A DNA stretch of 64,000 nt from Chlorella sorokiniana (lineage: Eukaryota > Chlorophyta > Trebouxiophyceae > Chlorellales > Chlorellaceae), in NCBI GenBank assembly GCA_025917655.1, contig CP084614.1, positions 1,488,001 through 1,552,000 of the forward strand, read 5' to 3'. The stretch's first letter is position 1. Every line of letters begins with the position of its first letter. Under the pieces are notes generated by a model. The model saw only the letters and a program-made list of their open reading frames with translations, was not told where the DNA came from and searched no databases. Below are positions 32,189 to 42,990 of the stretch, in pieces. Made by a program: the position numbers and the translations under genes.

Positions 32189-34703
32189 ATGCCGGCGAGC
32201 ATTGCGGGCCAGCGAGCGGCAGCACATGCGGCGGCGGTAAGCGCGGCCGCGGAGCCGCCTCGCCGCTGGCAATGGTGTGCTCGCACTGATGCCTGCCAGA
32301 TAGCTGACATGCACAACATGCTGCTGCCTGCAATGCGCAGGGCAAGCTTGCTCGGGATGTGGAGGCCGGCGTCAGCACCACATCAGCAGCCGCTGGCGGC
32401 GGCACGCCCGCGTGGCTCACGTCCAACTTGACGATTGCTGTTGCGGTGATTGTGCTTGTGGCCGCATCATCGGCGGCCGTCGCGGTGGGCGTCACGCAGG
32501 GCACGTCAGTCAGGAGCAGCAGCACGGGAGGCGTGCCGCCAGCACCAGCACCGAGCCCACCACCTGCACTCCCGCCGCCGCTGGTCCCCGCACCCGCACC
32601 CGCCCCGCCCCTGCACCCGCGCCCTCGCCCGAGCTAGTTCCAGCCCCTATACCAGCCCCAGCACCGGCACCTGTGCCGGCCCCCGTGCCAGCCCCAGCAC
32701 CGGCACCTGTGCCCGCCCCGTGCCAGCCCCAGCACCGGCACCTGTTCCCCAGCCTGCTCCCGCTCCATTGCCTGCACCCAGCCCGCCGCCGCCCTCACCG
32801 TCACCGCCCGCGCCGCCGCCGCCGCCTCGCCGCCGCCGCCCTCGCCCACGCCCATCCCTGCACCAGCCCCTTCCTCCACGCCACCACCAGCCCCCGCACC
32901 AGCGCAGTCCCCCTGCCCCAGCCTGCGCCGCCCCCGCGCCGCTGGCTGGCGCCGCGGCGCCGTTTGAGGTGCCCGAGGGCAGCCGCGCGCTGTGGTGGGA
33001 TGAGTTTGACGGCGGCACCTTGGACACCGCACGCTGGGAGGTGGAGGTGGGGCAGCCGCAGGACGCGCTGGATGCACAGCAGCTGCAGGTGGGGCTGCAG
33101 CGCACACACCGGCCACACGCTGCGCGGGCACACGCCGCATGGCGGGCTGCGCTGCGAGGGTGGCGCGCTGCATGGGGCCAGCCGCTTGCAGGCACAGCGG
33201 GTGCTGGGCTTGCCCAGCAGTCAGCATGACGTGGGGATATGGTGCTGGCGAGGGGCTGCGTCAGAGCTGTCCGCGGCTGCTGCACACGCGGTGTCAGGTC
33301 CCCTCCCCTCCCCCCCCCCCCGCACTCCCCCTCTCAATCAACAAAACAACCCAACGCCGCAGGTCTACCAGGACGGCCCCCAGAACCTGTGGGTGCAGGA
33401 CGGCTACCTGCACATCGCGGCGCTGAGGGTGGGTGCAGGCAGCAGTGGGTGCTCCTCAGCCGCGCACACGGGCATCGTTGGCCCAGCATCGGCACGCGCC
33501 GATCCCTCCCTCCTGGCCCCCTTCCATGCACATACATCCCGCGCACCCCCCCCCCCCCACACACACCAACACCACTCCCGCCTGTCCTCCCCGGCGGTAC
33601 CGCGCAGGACGAGGGCGGGGGTTACACCTCAGCGCGCGTCAACTCGCGACGCAGCGGCGCTTGGTTCCCGGGGCAGCAGCTGGGCGACGGCGCCACGCTG
33701 GCGCGCTGCGGCTGGAGGTCCCGCGCGGGTGCCGGCAGCGGGGCAGGGCCTGTGGGCCGCCGCCTGGCTGCAGCCCACCGACTTCCAGTACGGCGGCTGG
33801 CCACAGTCTGGAGAGGTGTGTGTGTGTCGAGGGGGCGGGGGGGGTGCGCCAGTCACAGCTTGCACGAGGGCAGCCAGCGTTGGAGTGGTGCCATGAGCTG
33901 GCGGCCAGCTCACACCTCCCCACCGTTCATTGTGCCCATGCCAGCCCACTGCCCGACCGCCGACCTGCCCCCACCGCCGCAGATCGACGTGCTGGGGGCA
34001 ATCAACTCGATGGACAGCGTGACGCAGGGGGTGCACTACGGAGCGCAATGTGCGGCGCCCAGCCCGCTGCCCCGCCTCTCCGCTCGCCCCCTGCCTTGCT
34101 CTGGGCAGCCCCTGCCTCCCGGCGTGTGCCGCAGCGCTGCCGCCAACCACTCCTCACCTCTGCCGTCCCCCCTCCTCTCCCTCTGCAGTCCCTGCCAACT
34201 CGCTGGCAAGTGCGTCGGCGCAGCAGCCGGGCGGCCAGCCCTACTCCGATGGCTTCCACACATATGCCCTGGACTGGGACCGCGACAGCATCACGCGTGA
34301 GCAGCAGCGGGGAGGGCGACGGCGGGGGTGGGGCATGCTGCGATGCAGGAGGTCAAGCCGGGCCGCGGCCGGCTGCCCTGCTTGCCGGCGGTGGCGAGGG
34401 CTGCCTGGGCTGTGGCGGAGCCGGGCGGCGATAGTGATGCTGCCGCTCGCCGCCCCGCGCCCCGCTGCAGTGTCGGTGGACGGCCTGACCACGCTGCGCG
34501 TCGTCAGCAGGCAGCTGGACCCCCAGGGCGGCTGGTACACGGCGGCGGCCCCGGACCGGCCGCAGGCCCCCTTTGACGCCCCCTTTGCCCTCATCCTCAA
34601 CCTGGCCGTGGGCGGCGACTGGCCCGGCCAGCCCGACGACGCCACGCCCCTCCCCACCACCATGCTCGTCGACTATGCACGGGTGGTTGCGCGTCTGGAG
34701 TGA
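32189..34703 (+). CDS. GH16 family glucanase-like protein with N-terminal membrane anchor and Pro-rich linker
   Basis: Glycoside hydrolase family 16 (laminarinase/beta-glucanase fold). The proposed start is ATG 32189 (exon 32189-32236, MPASIAGQRAAAHAAA), then an exon from 32341 with a membrane segment NLTIAVAVIVLVAASSAAVA, suggesting a type II anchor. A long Pro/Ala/Val linker follows (32520-32930; its frame shifts about three times). GH16 blocks: LWWDEFDGGTLDTARWEVEV (about 32990), VYQDGPQNLWVQDGYLHIAA, YTSARVNSRRSGAWFPG, LWAAAWLQPTDFQYGGWPQS then GE|IDVLGAINSMD across an intron (donor about 33816, acceptor 33982), DGFHTYALDWDRDSIT, and PFALILNLAVGGDWPG to VDYARVVARLE, stop 34703. The catalytic motif normally reads ExDxxE. 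Here it is EIDVLG: nucleophile Glu and Asp are kept, but the acid/base Glu is Gly (GGG). Possible substrates are cell-wall or storage beta-glucans. Confidence 0.78.
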
Positions 34704-34853
34704 GGCGCGCCGCGTGGTCGAGCCTCCCGCCACCCGGGCACCTTGCCAGCCTGCGTGCCGCCCTCAGAACCCAACACGACTGCCCAGCACTGTTCAGCTG
34801 AATCCTGGCCCTTGACAGCTGGAGGCCTGCCAGTCAGGGAGTGTGTGCATTGC
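34704..34853. other. Short convergent spacer
   Basis: 150 bases separate the facing stop codons of the GH16 gene and the WD40 gene. The spacer holds only 3' UTR sequence. Confidence 0.4.
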
Positions 34854-35862
34854 CTAAACTGCGTTAGGTTTATCTAGCAACCAAGCAAGCAAGAATGAAT
34901 CATCAACAGGACCGTGTGAAGGCCCAGGGCAGCTTGCCAACTTGCCGGGTAGTGAGGCGATGCATGCTGAGGCTGGCCGCTGCCAGGCTGCTGCCCTAGC
35001 CGAGAGGCATGGCACCGCGCTGCCACACATGGATGGGAGACCACTTGGGAGGCGGCTGGTGCTTGCTGCGAGCGCCTGGCATCGCTGCCGCCCCGCAGCG
35101 TCGCCACCCAGCCAGTCGTCCTCGCCGAGGGCCACCGCCTCTCCGGAAGCCGCCAAGCAGCCGCCGTCCGCCGACAGCGCTGCGCACAGCAGCGGCCGCT
35201 GCGGCGCTGCCTCCGGGTGCAGGCTGGCCACATCTCCTGCACAGGCCACGGATGCGCTTGAAGCTGGCCACACGCAGGCGCCGACGCTGCTCAAACCCCG
35301 GCTACGCTCCGTGGCTGGCAAGCAAGCAGGGGCAGCCCACCTGATGCGAGGTCCACAAAGTGCACCGCCCCGTCCGCCCCGCGGCCACCAGCGACTGGCT
35401 GCCGCCGTGCTGCAGCAGCGTGCAGGACAGCAGCGGCGCATCCAGCTGCAAGTGGTGCAGGCAGGCGCCCCGCCGCACGTCCAGCACGATGGCGGCGCCG
35501 TCCTTGGCCACCGCACAGAAGAGGCCGCCGGGCGCCCAGCAGCAGTCGGCTCCCATGGCGGCGTTCCACGGCAGCGTGGCCAGCGGCGCCAGCGAGGCGT
35601 CGCCGCCCTGCCGCGCCCACAGGCGCAGCCGGCCGTCGCTGCAGGCGGCGCCCAGCAGCGGCCCTTCCGGCTGCGCCGCCACGCCAAACAGGTAGCCCGG
35701 GCGCCAGCGCTCGGGCACCGCGGCGGCGTCGCCCGGGGCGGGGGCGGCGCCGCCTGCTGCAACAGCCGCTGGGTGGCAAGGTCCCACAGGAAGAGGCTCT
35801 CGCCGCTAGCGGTGACGAGGCGCTCGGGGGATGCGCCGCAGTGCGCGGTGGCCTCGCCGCCA

Positions 35863-35896
<34 letters not shown>

Positions 35897-36811
35897 GGAA
35901 GATGCAGGCGTAGACCTCCTCGGGGTGCCCCTGCAGGGCACATACAAAACATGATGGGAGTGGCTGCAGACGCGGGCTTTGCGCCCAGCAACAGGCACCT
36001 GCAGCAGCAGGGCCCGGCACAGCACAGCGCCCCCGACCTGCAGCGCCGCCAGCTGGCGGGTGCCCCCCGCCCCCAGGCTGCCCCGCGCCTCCAGCGCCTC
36101 TGCCGTCGGGCGCCACAGGCACACCACGCCGTCCGACGAGCCTGCGGGTGTCAGCAGGGGAGGTGAGAAGGCAGCAGGGCGGGGCGCCGACGAGCGGCTC
36201 GTGCCGGCGCATGATAGGCAGCAGGCGGCGCGCGCCTGAGGCCACCATGCGCCCGTCTGGCGACCAGGCCGCCCTCATCACGGAGTCCGTGTGCCCGCAG
36301 AACGAGGCCACCTGCATGTAGCGGCCCGCGCCGGCTGCGCTGGAGCCGCCCCGCCCGCGACGCCACACCCCAGCCGAGCAGTCGTCTGCACAGCCAGCAA
36401 GGGGCTTCGTGTGGGCGGAGCACCGGCTGTGTTCTTGCTTGCTCCACCAACCATGCAGCACTCCTACCTGAGGCGGAGACCAGCACATCCGCGGAGCCAG
36501 GGTGGAAGCTGAGGTCAAAGATGCGCGCATCGTGGCCGTAGGCTCGGTACGCCCGCCCAGCAGCAAACGCATCGGCCGCGGCTTCAGCAGCAGAGCACCT
36601 GCAAAACAAGCAAGCTCGTCTTTCAATATGCTACCCTAGCAACGACTCAGTTCAACCATCATTTGTCACACCCATGCTGCTCATACCCTGCGTCTGCTAT
36701 CGCCAAGCTCTGCACGGCCGCGGCGATGCCGCCAACCGACGCGCTGTGGGAGTTGGCGCCCGGCACTGTCGCGGCTAAGGTGGGGGCTGCGGACGATCTC
36801 ACTCGCGGCAT
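34854..36811 (-). CDS. WD40-repeat protein with internal poly-Gln
   Basis: Beta-propeller WD40 protein, likely a scaffold; no specific orthologue is recognised. Exon 1 is taken from ATG 36811 (MPRVRSSAAPTLAATVPGAN) to about 36671. Its phase-2 donor joins to 36599 to read ..AGYEQHG-CSAAEAAAD. Repeat blocks: AYGHDARIFDLSFHPGSADV LVSAS; ASFCGHTDSVMRAAWSPDGR MVASG; SSDGVVCLWRP; GHPEEVYACIFL followed by about ten Gln (CAG)n; ERLVTASGESLFLWDLATQR; GYLFGVAAQPEGPLLGAACS DGRLRLWA; GADCCWAPGGLFCAVAKDGA. It ends at TAG 34854. At least five blades are visible. The frame changes near 35690-35750 in a GC-rich stretch. The N-terminal exon overlaps an open frame on the opposite strand, which I reject. Confidence 0.72.
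35866..35894 (-). repeat. (CAG)n trinucleotide run, poly-Gln in the WD40 gene
   Basis: About ten CAG codons in phase with the WD40 reading frame, seen as CTG repeats on the plus strand. This is an expandable coding microsatellite. Confidence 0.9.
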
Positions 36812-37068
36812 GGTCTTCACGCTGAGACACCCGCTGGCGAACACAGGCAGCTCATCCCTCGCCGATCAGTCCGTGCTCTTCCTGGAGTGCTGGCGCAATT
36901 CGTTTGGTGTCTTCTCAAGCGCCCAGAAGGTTGTTAAGCAGCCAAATCCCCGTCAGCACTTCGCGCACCGCCCGCGGCGTGCGCTGGCAGCGCTGCCACA
37001 GCGTGCGCGTGGCATGCCGGCCCGCCAGCAACATTCTCTGCTGCGCTTGCATCACACAGTTGCAAGCC
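36812..37068. promoter_or_regulatory. WD40-gene upstream / RlmI-gene 3' region
   Basis: About 250 bases between tandem minus-strand genes. An open plus-strand frame crosses it, but no gene family is recognised in it. Confidence 0.3.
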
Positions 37069-39191
37069 TCAGAGCACCCTTAAGAGGACATTGGTGAGAT
37101 AATGACCTTCGGGGTAGGCTGGGTCCTCGGTGTGGTCTGGGCCCGCGCCCGCCTGCCGCAGCACCGTGACCCGCCGCCCGGCATCCCTGGCAGCCGCCTG
37201 CAGCATCGCCACAAACGTGCCGCTCTGGCTCATGGCGCCGCTGCAGCTGCAGGTCATCAGCAGGCCTCCAGGCTCGACCAACTGCGGGGTGGGCGTGAGA
37301 AGGCGACAGGAAGCGGGCCGGTTCAGCTGAGCACCGGCCAGTGTGGCGCTCACAGGGGGCCACACCAGCAACCGCCCTCACCTGCATGGCCATCGCGTTG
37401 AGCCGCCGATACTTGCGCGTCGCCTTGTCCAGCGCCTTACGGCTGGGCGCCAGCTTGGGCGGGTCAAACACCACCAGGTCCCAGCGCCGCCGCTCAGCCA
37501 GCGCCTGCGCCAGCGGGCACAGCAGGGGCCGTGGCCCGCCCCCGTCAGCAGCAGTGCCGGGCCACGCTTCGGTGCACTTTGGCCTTGAGGTCGGCGCCCG
37601 CGCCACAAACCGCCCTGGCACCCCCAGCCCCCTGCCTGCTTCATGAAGTCGGCCACGTCGGCCCGCAGGAAGGCGGCGGCCACGCCGTTGAGGCGTGCGT
37701 TCCTCTCCGCCAGCTCCACCGCCGCAGCCGACGAGTCCACGCCCAGCACCTGCGCCGCCCCCCGCCGCCGCGCTGAGAGCAAAGCCCCCGAGTAGCAGCA
37801 CATGTCCAGCACGCGGCGGCCGCGGGCCAGGCTGCGCACCAGGGCGCGGCTGTCGCGCTGGTCGGCGTAAAAGCCTGCGGGGAGCGGGTGAGGGGGAGGG
37901 GGGCAGGCACGTCGCTGGCCGCCGTGGGCATGGCGTGTGTACCCCCTAAAACGCGGCAGAGACGTACAGCAAACACACTGCACACGTCGACCAGCCCCCA
38001 ACCTGTTTTTTGTCCGTGGGGCGAAGCCATGAAGCGCACGTCGTTCTCCACCACCACCACCTCGTCGACGCTGCTGCTACTGCTACCCGCGTCTGTTGAT
38101 GCCGCAGCTGCTGTGCCGTTCTCTTCGGCTGGCGACTGCCCTGCTGCTGCTGCTGCCTCCGCTGCTCCCGCTGCTGGAGGCGCTGCTGCTGGTGCATCAT
38201 TGGCTGCTGCCGCGGGCTCGCAGCCCTCCTCCCGCAGCATGTCCAGCGCTGGGCGCCACACGATGCTGGTGAGCCCGGTGTGCTGGCGCAGGCAGGCGCT
38301 GATGGGCTCGCGCATGCGCTCCACCCAGGCCGCTGCAAAGGGCGTGGCAGCGCGTTGGAGAGGTGGGCCTGCTGGGGCGCCGGCAAGAAGCAGCCGCGCC
38401 GCGACTGCCCAGCGCCGCCTCCGTCTCCCCAGTGCTCATTGGTGCATGCAGCGATCAACGGGTGCTGTGCCTCACCCGACGACGACACCACCAGGTGCTC
38501 CCCAGCACATCCACAATCAGCCCCGACAGCCGGTCGCCCTCGCTGTTCACCAAGCGGAAGACGTTGGTGGCGCCGCCGCCGCCGCCCGGCTGCCCAAGTT
38601 CTGCAGCTGCTGACACCGGCGCTCCAGCTGCCGCGGCGCCTTCAGGCGGTGCGGCCCCGCAGCGCAGCCCCAGAGCTGCCCGCAGCTGCACCGCCTGCCG
38701 CACGCGCGCATCCACCAGCTGCAGCAGGTCGGGCGGTGCAGCAGCAGCGCGCCGCTCCCAAACACCTCGTCCGTGGTCTGCAGTATCCTCACGCGAAACA
38801 TGCTGTCCGGGTTGTAGACGCCCCAGCCGATGGGCTTCTCGCTGCCATCGCACACCAGCACGACGTCGCCGGCCCTGGGGGCGGGGCGGCCCACCACGCG
38901 GTCAACCGCGCCAGAGTAAACCATCGGCGACTGACCCTCTGTAAACAGCTTTGCCTTGCCGCCCTTGAGGACCACGCAGGGCAGCGCCGCCTGCGCGGCC
39001 TGCTGCTGTGCACCGGCTGGCTGGGACGCCTCGCGGCGGGAGGCCTGCTTGCCGGTGGCTGGCGAAGCCCCCTGCCCAGCGGCTGCCGCCATCACTCGCA
39101 AACGCGGCGCGAAGCCTCTTGTGCATACTTCCACCATTGCCAATCGACGGGAAGGGCCGCTGGGCCACTTTGCGATTCCTGTCGATAGCAT
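37069..39191 (-). CDS. RlmI-type 23S rRNA (cytosine-C5) methyltransferase, probably organellar
   Basis: SAM-dependent methyltransferase of the RlmI/RlmK family (PUA domain, EEHEE linker, Rossmann MTase) that in bacteria makes 23S rRNA m5C1962. Start ATG 39191 gives a Ser/Arg/Ala-rich leader ([20 protein letters not shown]) fitting an organelle transit peptide. PUA region: [20 protein letters not shown] and [18 protein letters not shown]. Linker: [22 protein letters not shown]. MTase: [26 protein letters not shown], motif [42 protein letters not shown], motif [19 protein letters not shown], motif [21 protein letters not shown] with candidate catalytic Cys. It ends at TGA 37069 after [11 protein letters not shown]. 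The frame breaks once near 38730. It is divergent from the MBL-fold gene. Confidence 0.85.
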
Positions 39192-39600
39192 ATGGGCAGC
39201 TTTCAGCAAACTAGCATGCATTTATATATGTTTCATCAGTTGTGCATGTGCTCGCCGTCGAGCAACATCGATTACTGTTCCCCTGCAATGTCGGCTGCTT
39301 AGAATGCTGTGGTCCCAGCTCTTGAAAACCGCAATGGGCCTGCCATTGAATTGCTCAACTCGCATCTAAGACACCTTCACGACACAGAGGTATCGGCAAG
39401 AAATGTGTAACGTTTTGGTTTCCCACGCGGGTCTGGTGCCCAGTCTGAGGGCTGGCCGGCGCCCTGATGTTAGCAGCAGCTTCGTGCCTTTGTGTCATCA
39501 GCTCAAACAAAGCCAGCAGCACAGGTGCGGACGGGCGCATGGCGCGAGAGCCGAGCGGGGCTCGCCACATGTCCCCCTTGCACCAGTAATCCCAGCCCTC
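39192..39600. promoter_or_regulatory. Divergent promoter region, RlmI-type / MBL-fold genes
   Basis: A 400-base head-to-head spacer with AT-richer stretches at 39210-39240 and 39380-39420. No specific element is recognised. Confidence 0.4.
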
Positions 39601-40993
39601 ATGTCTCCCCTGAGAAGCAGGAAACCGCACAGGCTCAATGCAGCAGCCTCGGCTGCTTCTTCAGACACCGCCACTCGTGAGCCGAGCGCCGCCGCCGCCG
39701 CTGCTGCCAGCGAGAAGGCGGCCCCCAGCACCAGCACCTCCTCCTTGGTCTACACCAGCTACGAGAGCAACAGCTTCTACGTTCAGTTTCCCAAGACCGG
39801 TGGGCATGCTGAAGGCGGCTGCAGCAGGCAGCGCCTGCTGCTCGTCCCCATCCAGCACTGCACTGCCGTCTGACGGCGCCCGCGCGCCCTGCCGCCCGCT
39901 GCCTGCAGGCGTGAACGTGCTGGTGGACCCCTGGCTGGTGGGCAAGCTGACCTTTGGCGGCCTGGAATTCATTTTCGCGGGCAGCAAGCGCGCGGTGCGC
40001 CCGATCGCGTCGACGTCCGACGCGCTGGCTGCCGCCACCGACGTCATTCTCCTCACCCAGGGCATCGACGATCACGCGCACAGGTGGGGCCAGCGAGCGG
40101 GTGCAGCGTGTCTGTTCAGGGCTTGAAGTAACGGATCATGCGGCCCATGGGCTGTGCACAGCTGCGTGCGGGCCACGCCAGGCGCCATGCCCTACAAGCA
40201 CACGGCTGGCTGCTCCCGCCGCCGGCATCCCCGCGCAGGCCCACGCTGCAGCGCCTGCCCAAGACCATCCCCGTGGTGGCTTCGCCGGCGGGGGCGGCGG
40301 TGGCGCGCTCCCTGGGCTTCCGCACCGTCTACACGCTGCGCCCGGGGCAGAGCCTGGGGCTGCTGGGCGGGCGGCTGACGGTGCAGGGCACCGAGGGGGC
40401 GCTGGTGGGCCCCCGTGGAGCCAGCGCGAGCTGGGCGTCATCCTGCGGGAGGGCGGCCTGCGGGAGGGCGGCGCCAGCCTCTACTACGAGCCGCACGCCG
40501 ACTGCCTGCCCCAGTCTGTGGAGCGCGCGGTGGCGGCGGGCGGCCCCGTCGACGTGGCGGTGCTGCCGCCCACCTCCCAGCTGCTGCTGGGCTACCCGCT
40601 GGTGCGCTGCTGGAGGGGAAGGCGGCGGTGATGCCGATGCCCGGCAGCCGCACTTTTGCAGGCACTGACAGACCTGCTGCGCACAGCCCGTGTTCTCAGG
40701 TGGCCGCTGAGCTCGAGGCTGACGTTGCTGCCATACCCCCTCCCGACCCTCCCCCAACCCCCTCTGCAGGTCAAGGGTCACACCGACAGCCTGTCGCTGC
40801 TGCGCCTGCTGCGCCCCAAGGTGTACGTGCCGCTGATGAACGCGGAGATTGACAGCGCGGGGCCCCTGGCCGCCCTGCTGGAGGAGCAGGGGTCGACCGA
40901 GGAGCTGCAGCGCCAGCTGGCCGCCACCCCGACCTGGCAGCCACCCAGGTGCGCCTGCCGCAGCCACTGGAGCCCATGCCCCTGCAGCTGTGA
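39601..40993 (+). CDS. Metallo-beta-lactamase-fold protein, probably plastid-targeted
   Basis: Beta-lactamase-superfamily hydrolase fold of the type found in plants and cyanobacteria; its substrate is unknown. ATG 39601 starts a Ser/Ala/Arg-rich leader (MSPLRSRKPHRLNAAASAAS). Exons: 39601-39799 (ends SFYVQFPKT), 39909-40083 (GVNVLVDPWLVGKLTFGGLE, DVILLTQGIDDHAH), 40239-about 40608 (PTLQRLPKTIPVVASPAGAA, REGGASLYYEPHADCLP, VDVAVLPPTSQLLLGYPL) and about 40770-40993 (VKGHTDSLSLLRLLRPKVYV PL). The DDHAH segment stands where the HxHxDH metal motif normally lies, so the metal site is degenerate, as in other plant members. Frame breaks at C runs 40410-40414 and 40927-40930. With the second corrected, the C-terminus reads VRLPQPLEPMPLQL and stops at 40993. 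Confidence 0.75.
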
Positions 40994-41309
40994 GCATGGC
41001 ATGGACTGAAAAGGCAGCAACCTCCTGTACCTCAGCAATGCACGCCAAATGAACACGTTGCCTTGACGCCGAGAGTGGCGGTTTTGCACTGCCGCTCCCT
41101 CCTTGTCGGGGCTGGCTACCCTCTTTTGTTCGTTTAATCATTTGATTGCATATCGTTGTTCTTTGATTGGCACGAAATAAGTGATGTGTAATATAGCAAG
41201 ACTTGAATTTGTAGCCCTTTCCAGCTCGGGCCATTTGGGTTAGCTTTTTCCAAGGGAGGAAGCAACCTACGGCTGGCCTCTGGTGCTCTGCATCTGACTC
41301 CTGATAATC
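40994..41309. promoter_or_regulatory. Spacer upstream of first FAS1 gene
   Basis: About 315 bases, notably AT-rich at 41130-41210. It contains the MBL-fold gene 3' UTR and the promoter of the FAS1 gene by position. Confidence 0.4.
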
Positions 41310-42683
41310 ATGAACAACCACCTTATTTGGTTCCTGCTATCGGCTGTGGCAGCCCAGGGTGCGGCTCCGCGGCAGGGGCGCTCGAATTCCTACATCCAGG
41401 GCCTTGCGTGAAGCAGGAACTGCAGCTCAGGTGTTTCTGGTCCGCATGCTGCTGCTGCAGGGGCATCCTTGATGGCCGCTGACGGCTTCGCAGGCGGCGG
41501 GCTCCCAGGGAACCACTGTGCTCGGCGCAGTCTGCGTGCCACAGGTGCATGAGCTGCATGCAAACTGCTGGCTGGCCACATGGCAGCAAGGATGCACAAC
41601 CCCTCCAGTGCGCATCGGCCAGCCGCTGCTTGTCACGCCGCCATGCGCATCCATGCGTGCGCCCTGTTCGCAGACTACATCGGCAGCGACCCTCGTGGCT
41701 CGGATACGCGGGGAGCCGACGTGGTGGGCTCAGACCCTGTCGGGCAGGACACGGTGGGCAACAGGCGTGGGCGGCCGCCAGCTCCAGCTGCCGAGCGCCC
41801 AGGGGCTGGGGCAGGCTGCACCAGTGCCGCCACCCTGGTTGCCTCCAACCCAAACACCACCACCTTCCAGCGACTTGCGCAGGTGAGGTGCGGTGGTTGG
41901 CAGACGAGGGGCTGGCGTGCACGAGGTCCTTGCGCAGCGCCCGTTGATGTGCTGCCGGGCTTGTTGCAGGCGGGCGGCGTGACCTCCTACCTGCAAAGCA
42001 GCACCCGCCAGTACATGCTCTTCGCACCCGACAACATCGCCTGGCAGTCGTTCTTTGAAGGTATGTTTGCTGAAAGGGTCGGCGGATGAGGTTGCATCCT
42101 GCGAGGGCATCCAGGCACGAGCCCATGCGAGCCAGCCCCTCCGCCCCAGCAGGGTTTGGCCTGACCGAGGAGCGCCTTCTGGCTGACAGGGAGCTGCTGC
42201 AGTCCATCCTGCAGTACCACATCGTTCCCGGGCCGCCGGTCCCAGTGCAGCAGGTGAGCAGCGTGAGGGACCTGTGCGGAAGCAGGCCGTGAGCGGTGCT
42301 GCCCTCCCTGCTGCTCACACGAGCGCACCCGATGCCGTACCTGCAGTGGACCGCCTCCACCACCTTCCCAACCCTTGCGCCGGGCCAGTCCCTCGAGGCG
42401 GTGTTACCCAGCACCTCGAACAACTACTACTTCGTGCAGGGGGCTCAGGTGGGGCCTGCAGGCTGGCAGCTGGCAGCGCGAGGGTTGCCGCCCTCGGAGC
42501 CAGGCAGGCGCTCCACCTGAGCGTGTGCCCGCTGCCCTCCCCGCGCAGGGCTACCTGCTGGGCGGGGTGCTGCAGGCGGATTTGCCCGCCTGCAGCGCCC
42601 TGGTGGACGTGATTGGCAGCGTGATGGTCTCCCCCGCTGTGGATGACCTGCTGACGCAGCGCGGCCTGGTGCCTTCGGGGTGA
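41310..42683 (+). CDS. Secreted fasciclin (FAS1) domain protein, copy A
   Basis: Extracellular adhesion-type protein with one FAS1 domain. ATG 41310 opens a signal peptide (MNNHLIWFLLSAVAAQ). Six exons with clean GT-AG sites: 41310-41358, 41674-41882, 41971-42060, 42153-42253, 42347-42448 and 42548-42683. After the signal comes a degenerate Gly-Ser-Asp-Pro pattern (GSDPRGSDTRGADVVGSDPV). FAS1 follows: NPNTTTFQRLAQ, then YMLFAPDNIAWQSFFEG (H1 box), then RELLQSILQYHIVPG with the conserved Tyr-His pair, ending DLPACSALVDVIGSVMVSPA (H2-like). It ends at TGA. Adjacent to and in the same orientation as copy B. Confidence 0.85.
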
Positions 42684-42990
42684 CGGGTGACTTGTACGGC
42701 CGAGCCGCCGCTTCAGCGACCATGAATCCTCCCATATATTCACTCTCTAAGCTTCACACAACCACTAATGTTCTACTAGTATGATTCCATATCCTGTCAT
42801 TCTTGATCCCGTTTTGAGTCATGTTATCCCAGGATGCTGATGCACACGGCAGGCGCCCTCATGTGGCGCATGCAGGGAACTGTCCAAGAAGTAATGGCTT
42901 TCCTCCCCTAACAGGGCACGCCCAGCCAGCCTGCCGCCGTAGTTTGTTCTAGGTTACTTCTCTCCCACCCCAATCGTAGCAAGAGTCGGG
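42684..42990. promoter_or_regulatory. Spacer between FAS1 genes
   Basis: About 300 bases, AT-rich at 42720-42840. It presumably holds the 3' UTR of copy A and the promoter of copy B. No specific element is recognised. Confidence 0.4.

Noticed and set aside
31919-32314. Minus-strand open frame of 131 codons
   Set aside because: No recognisable domain and no splice partners. Neighbouring plus-strand sequence has CxxC-containing exon candidates instead.
36663-37097. Plus-strand open frame of 144 codons (MPPTDALWELAPGTVAAK...)
   Set aside because: It overlaps the WD40 first exon and the RlmI stop on the other strand. The minus-strand reading splices in phase to a WD40 domain, while the plus frame matches nothing I know.
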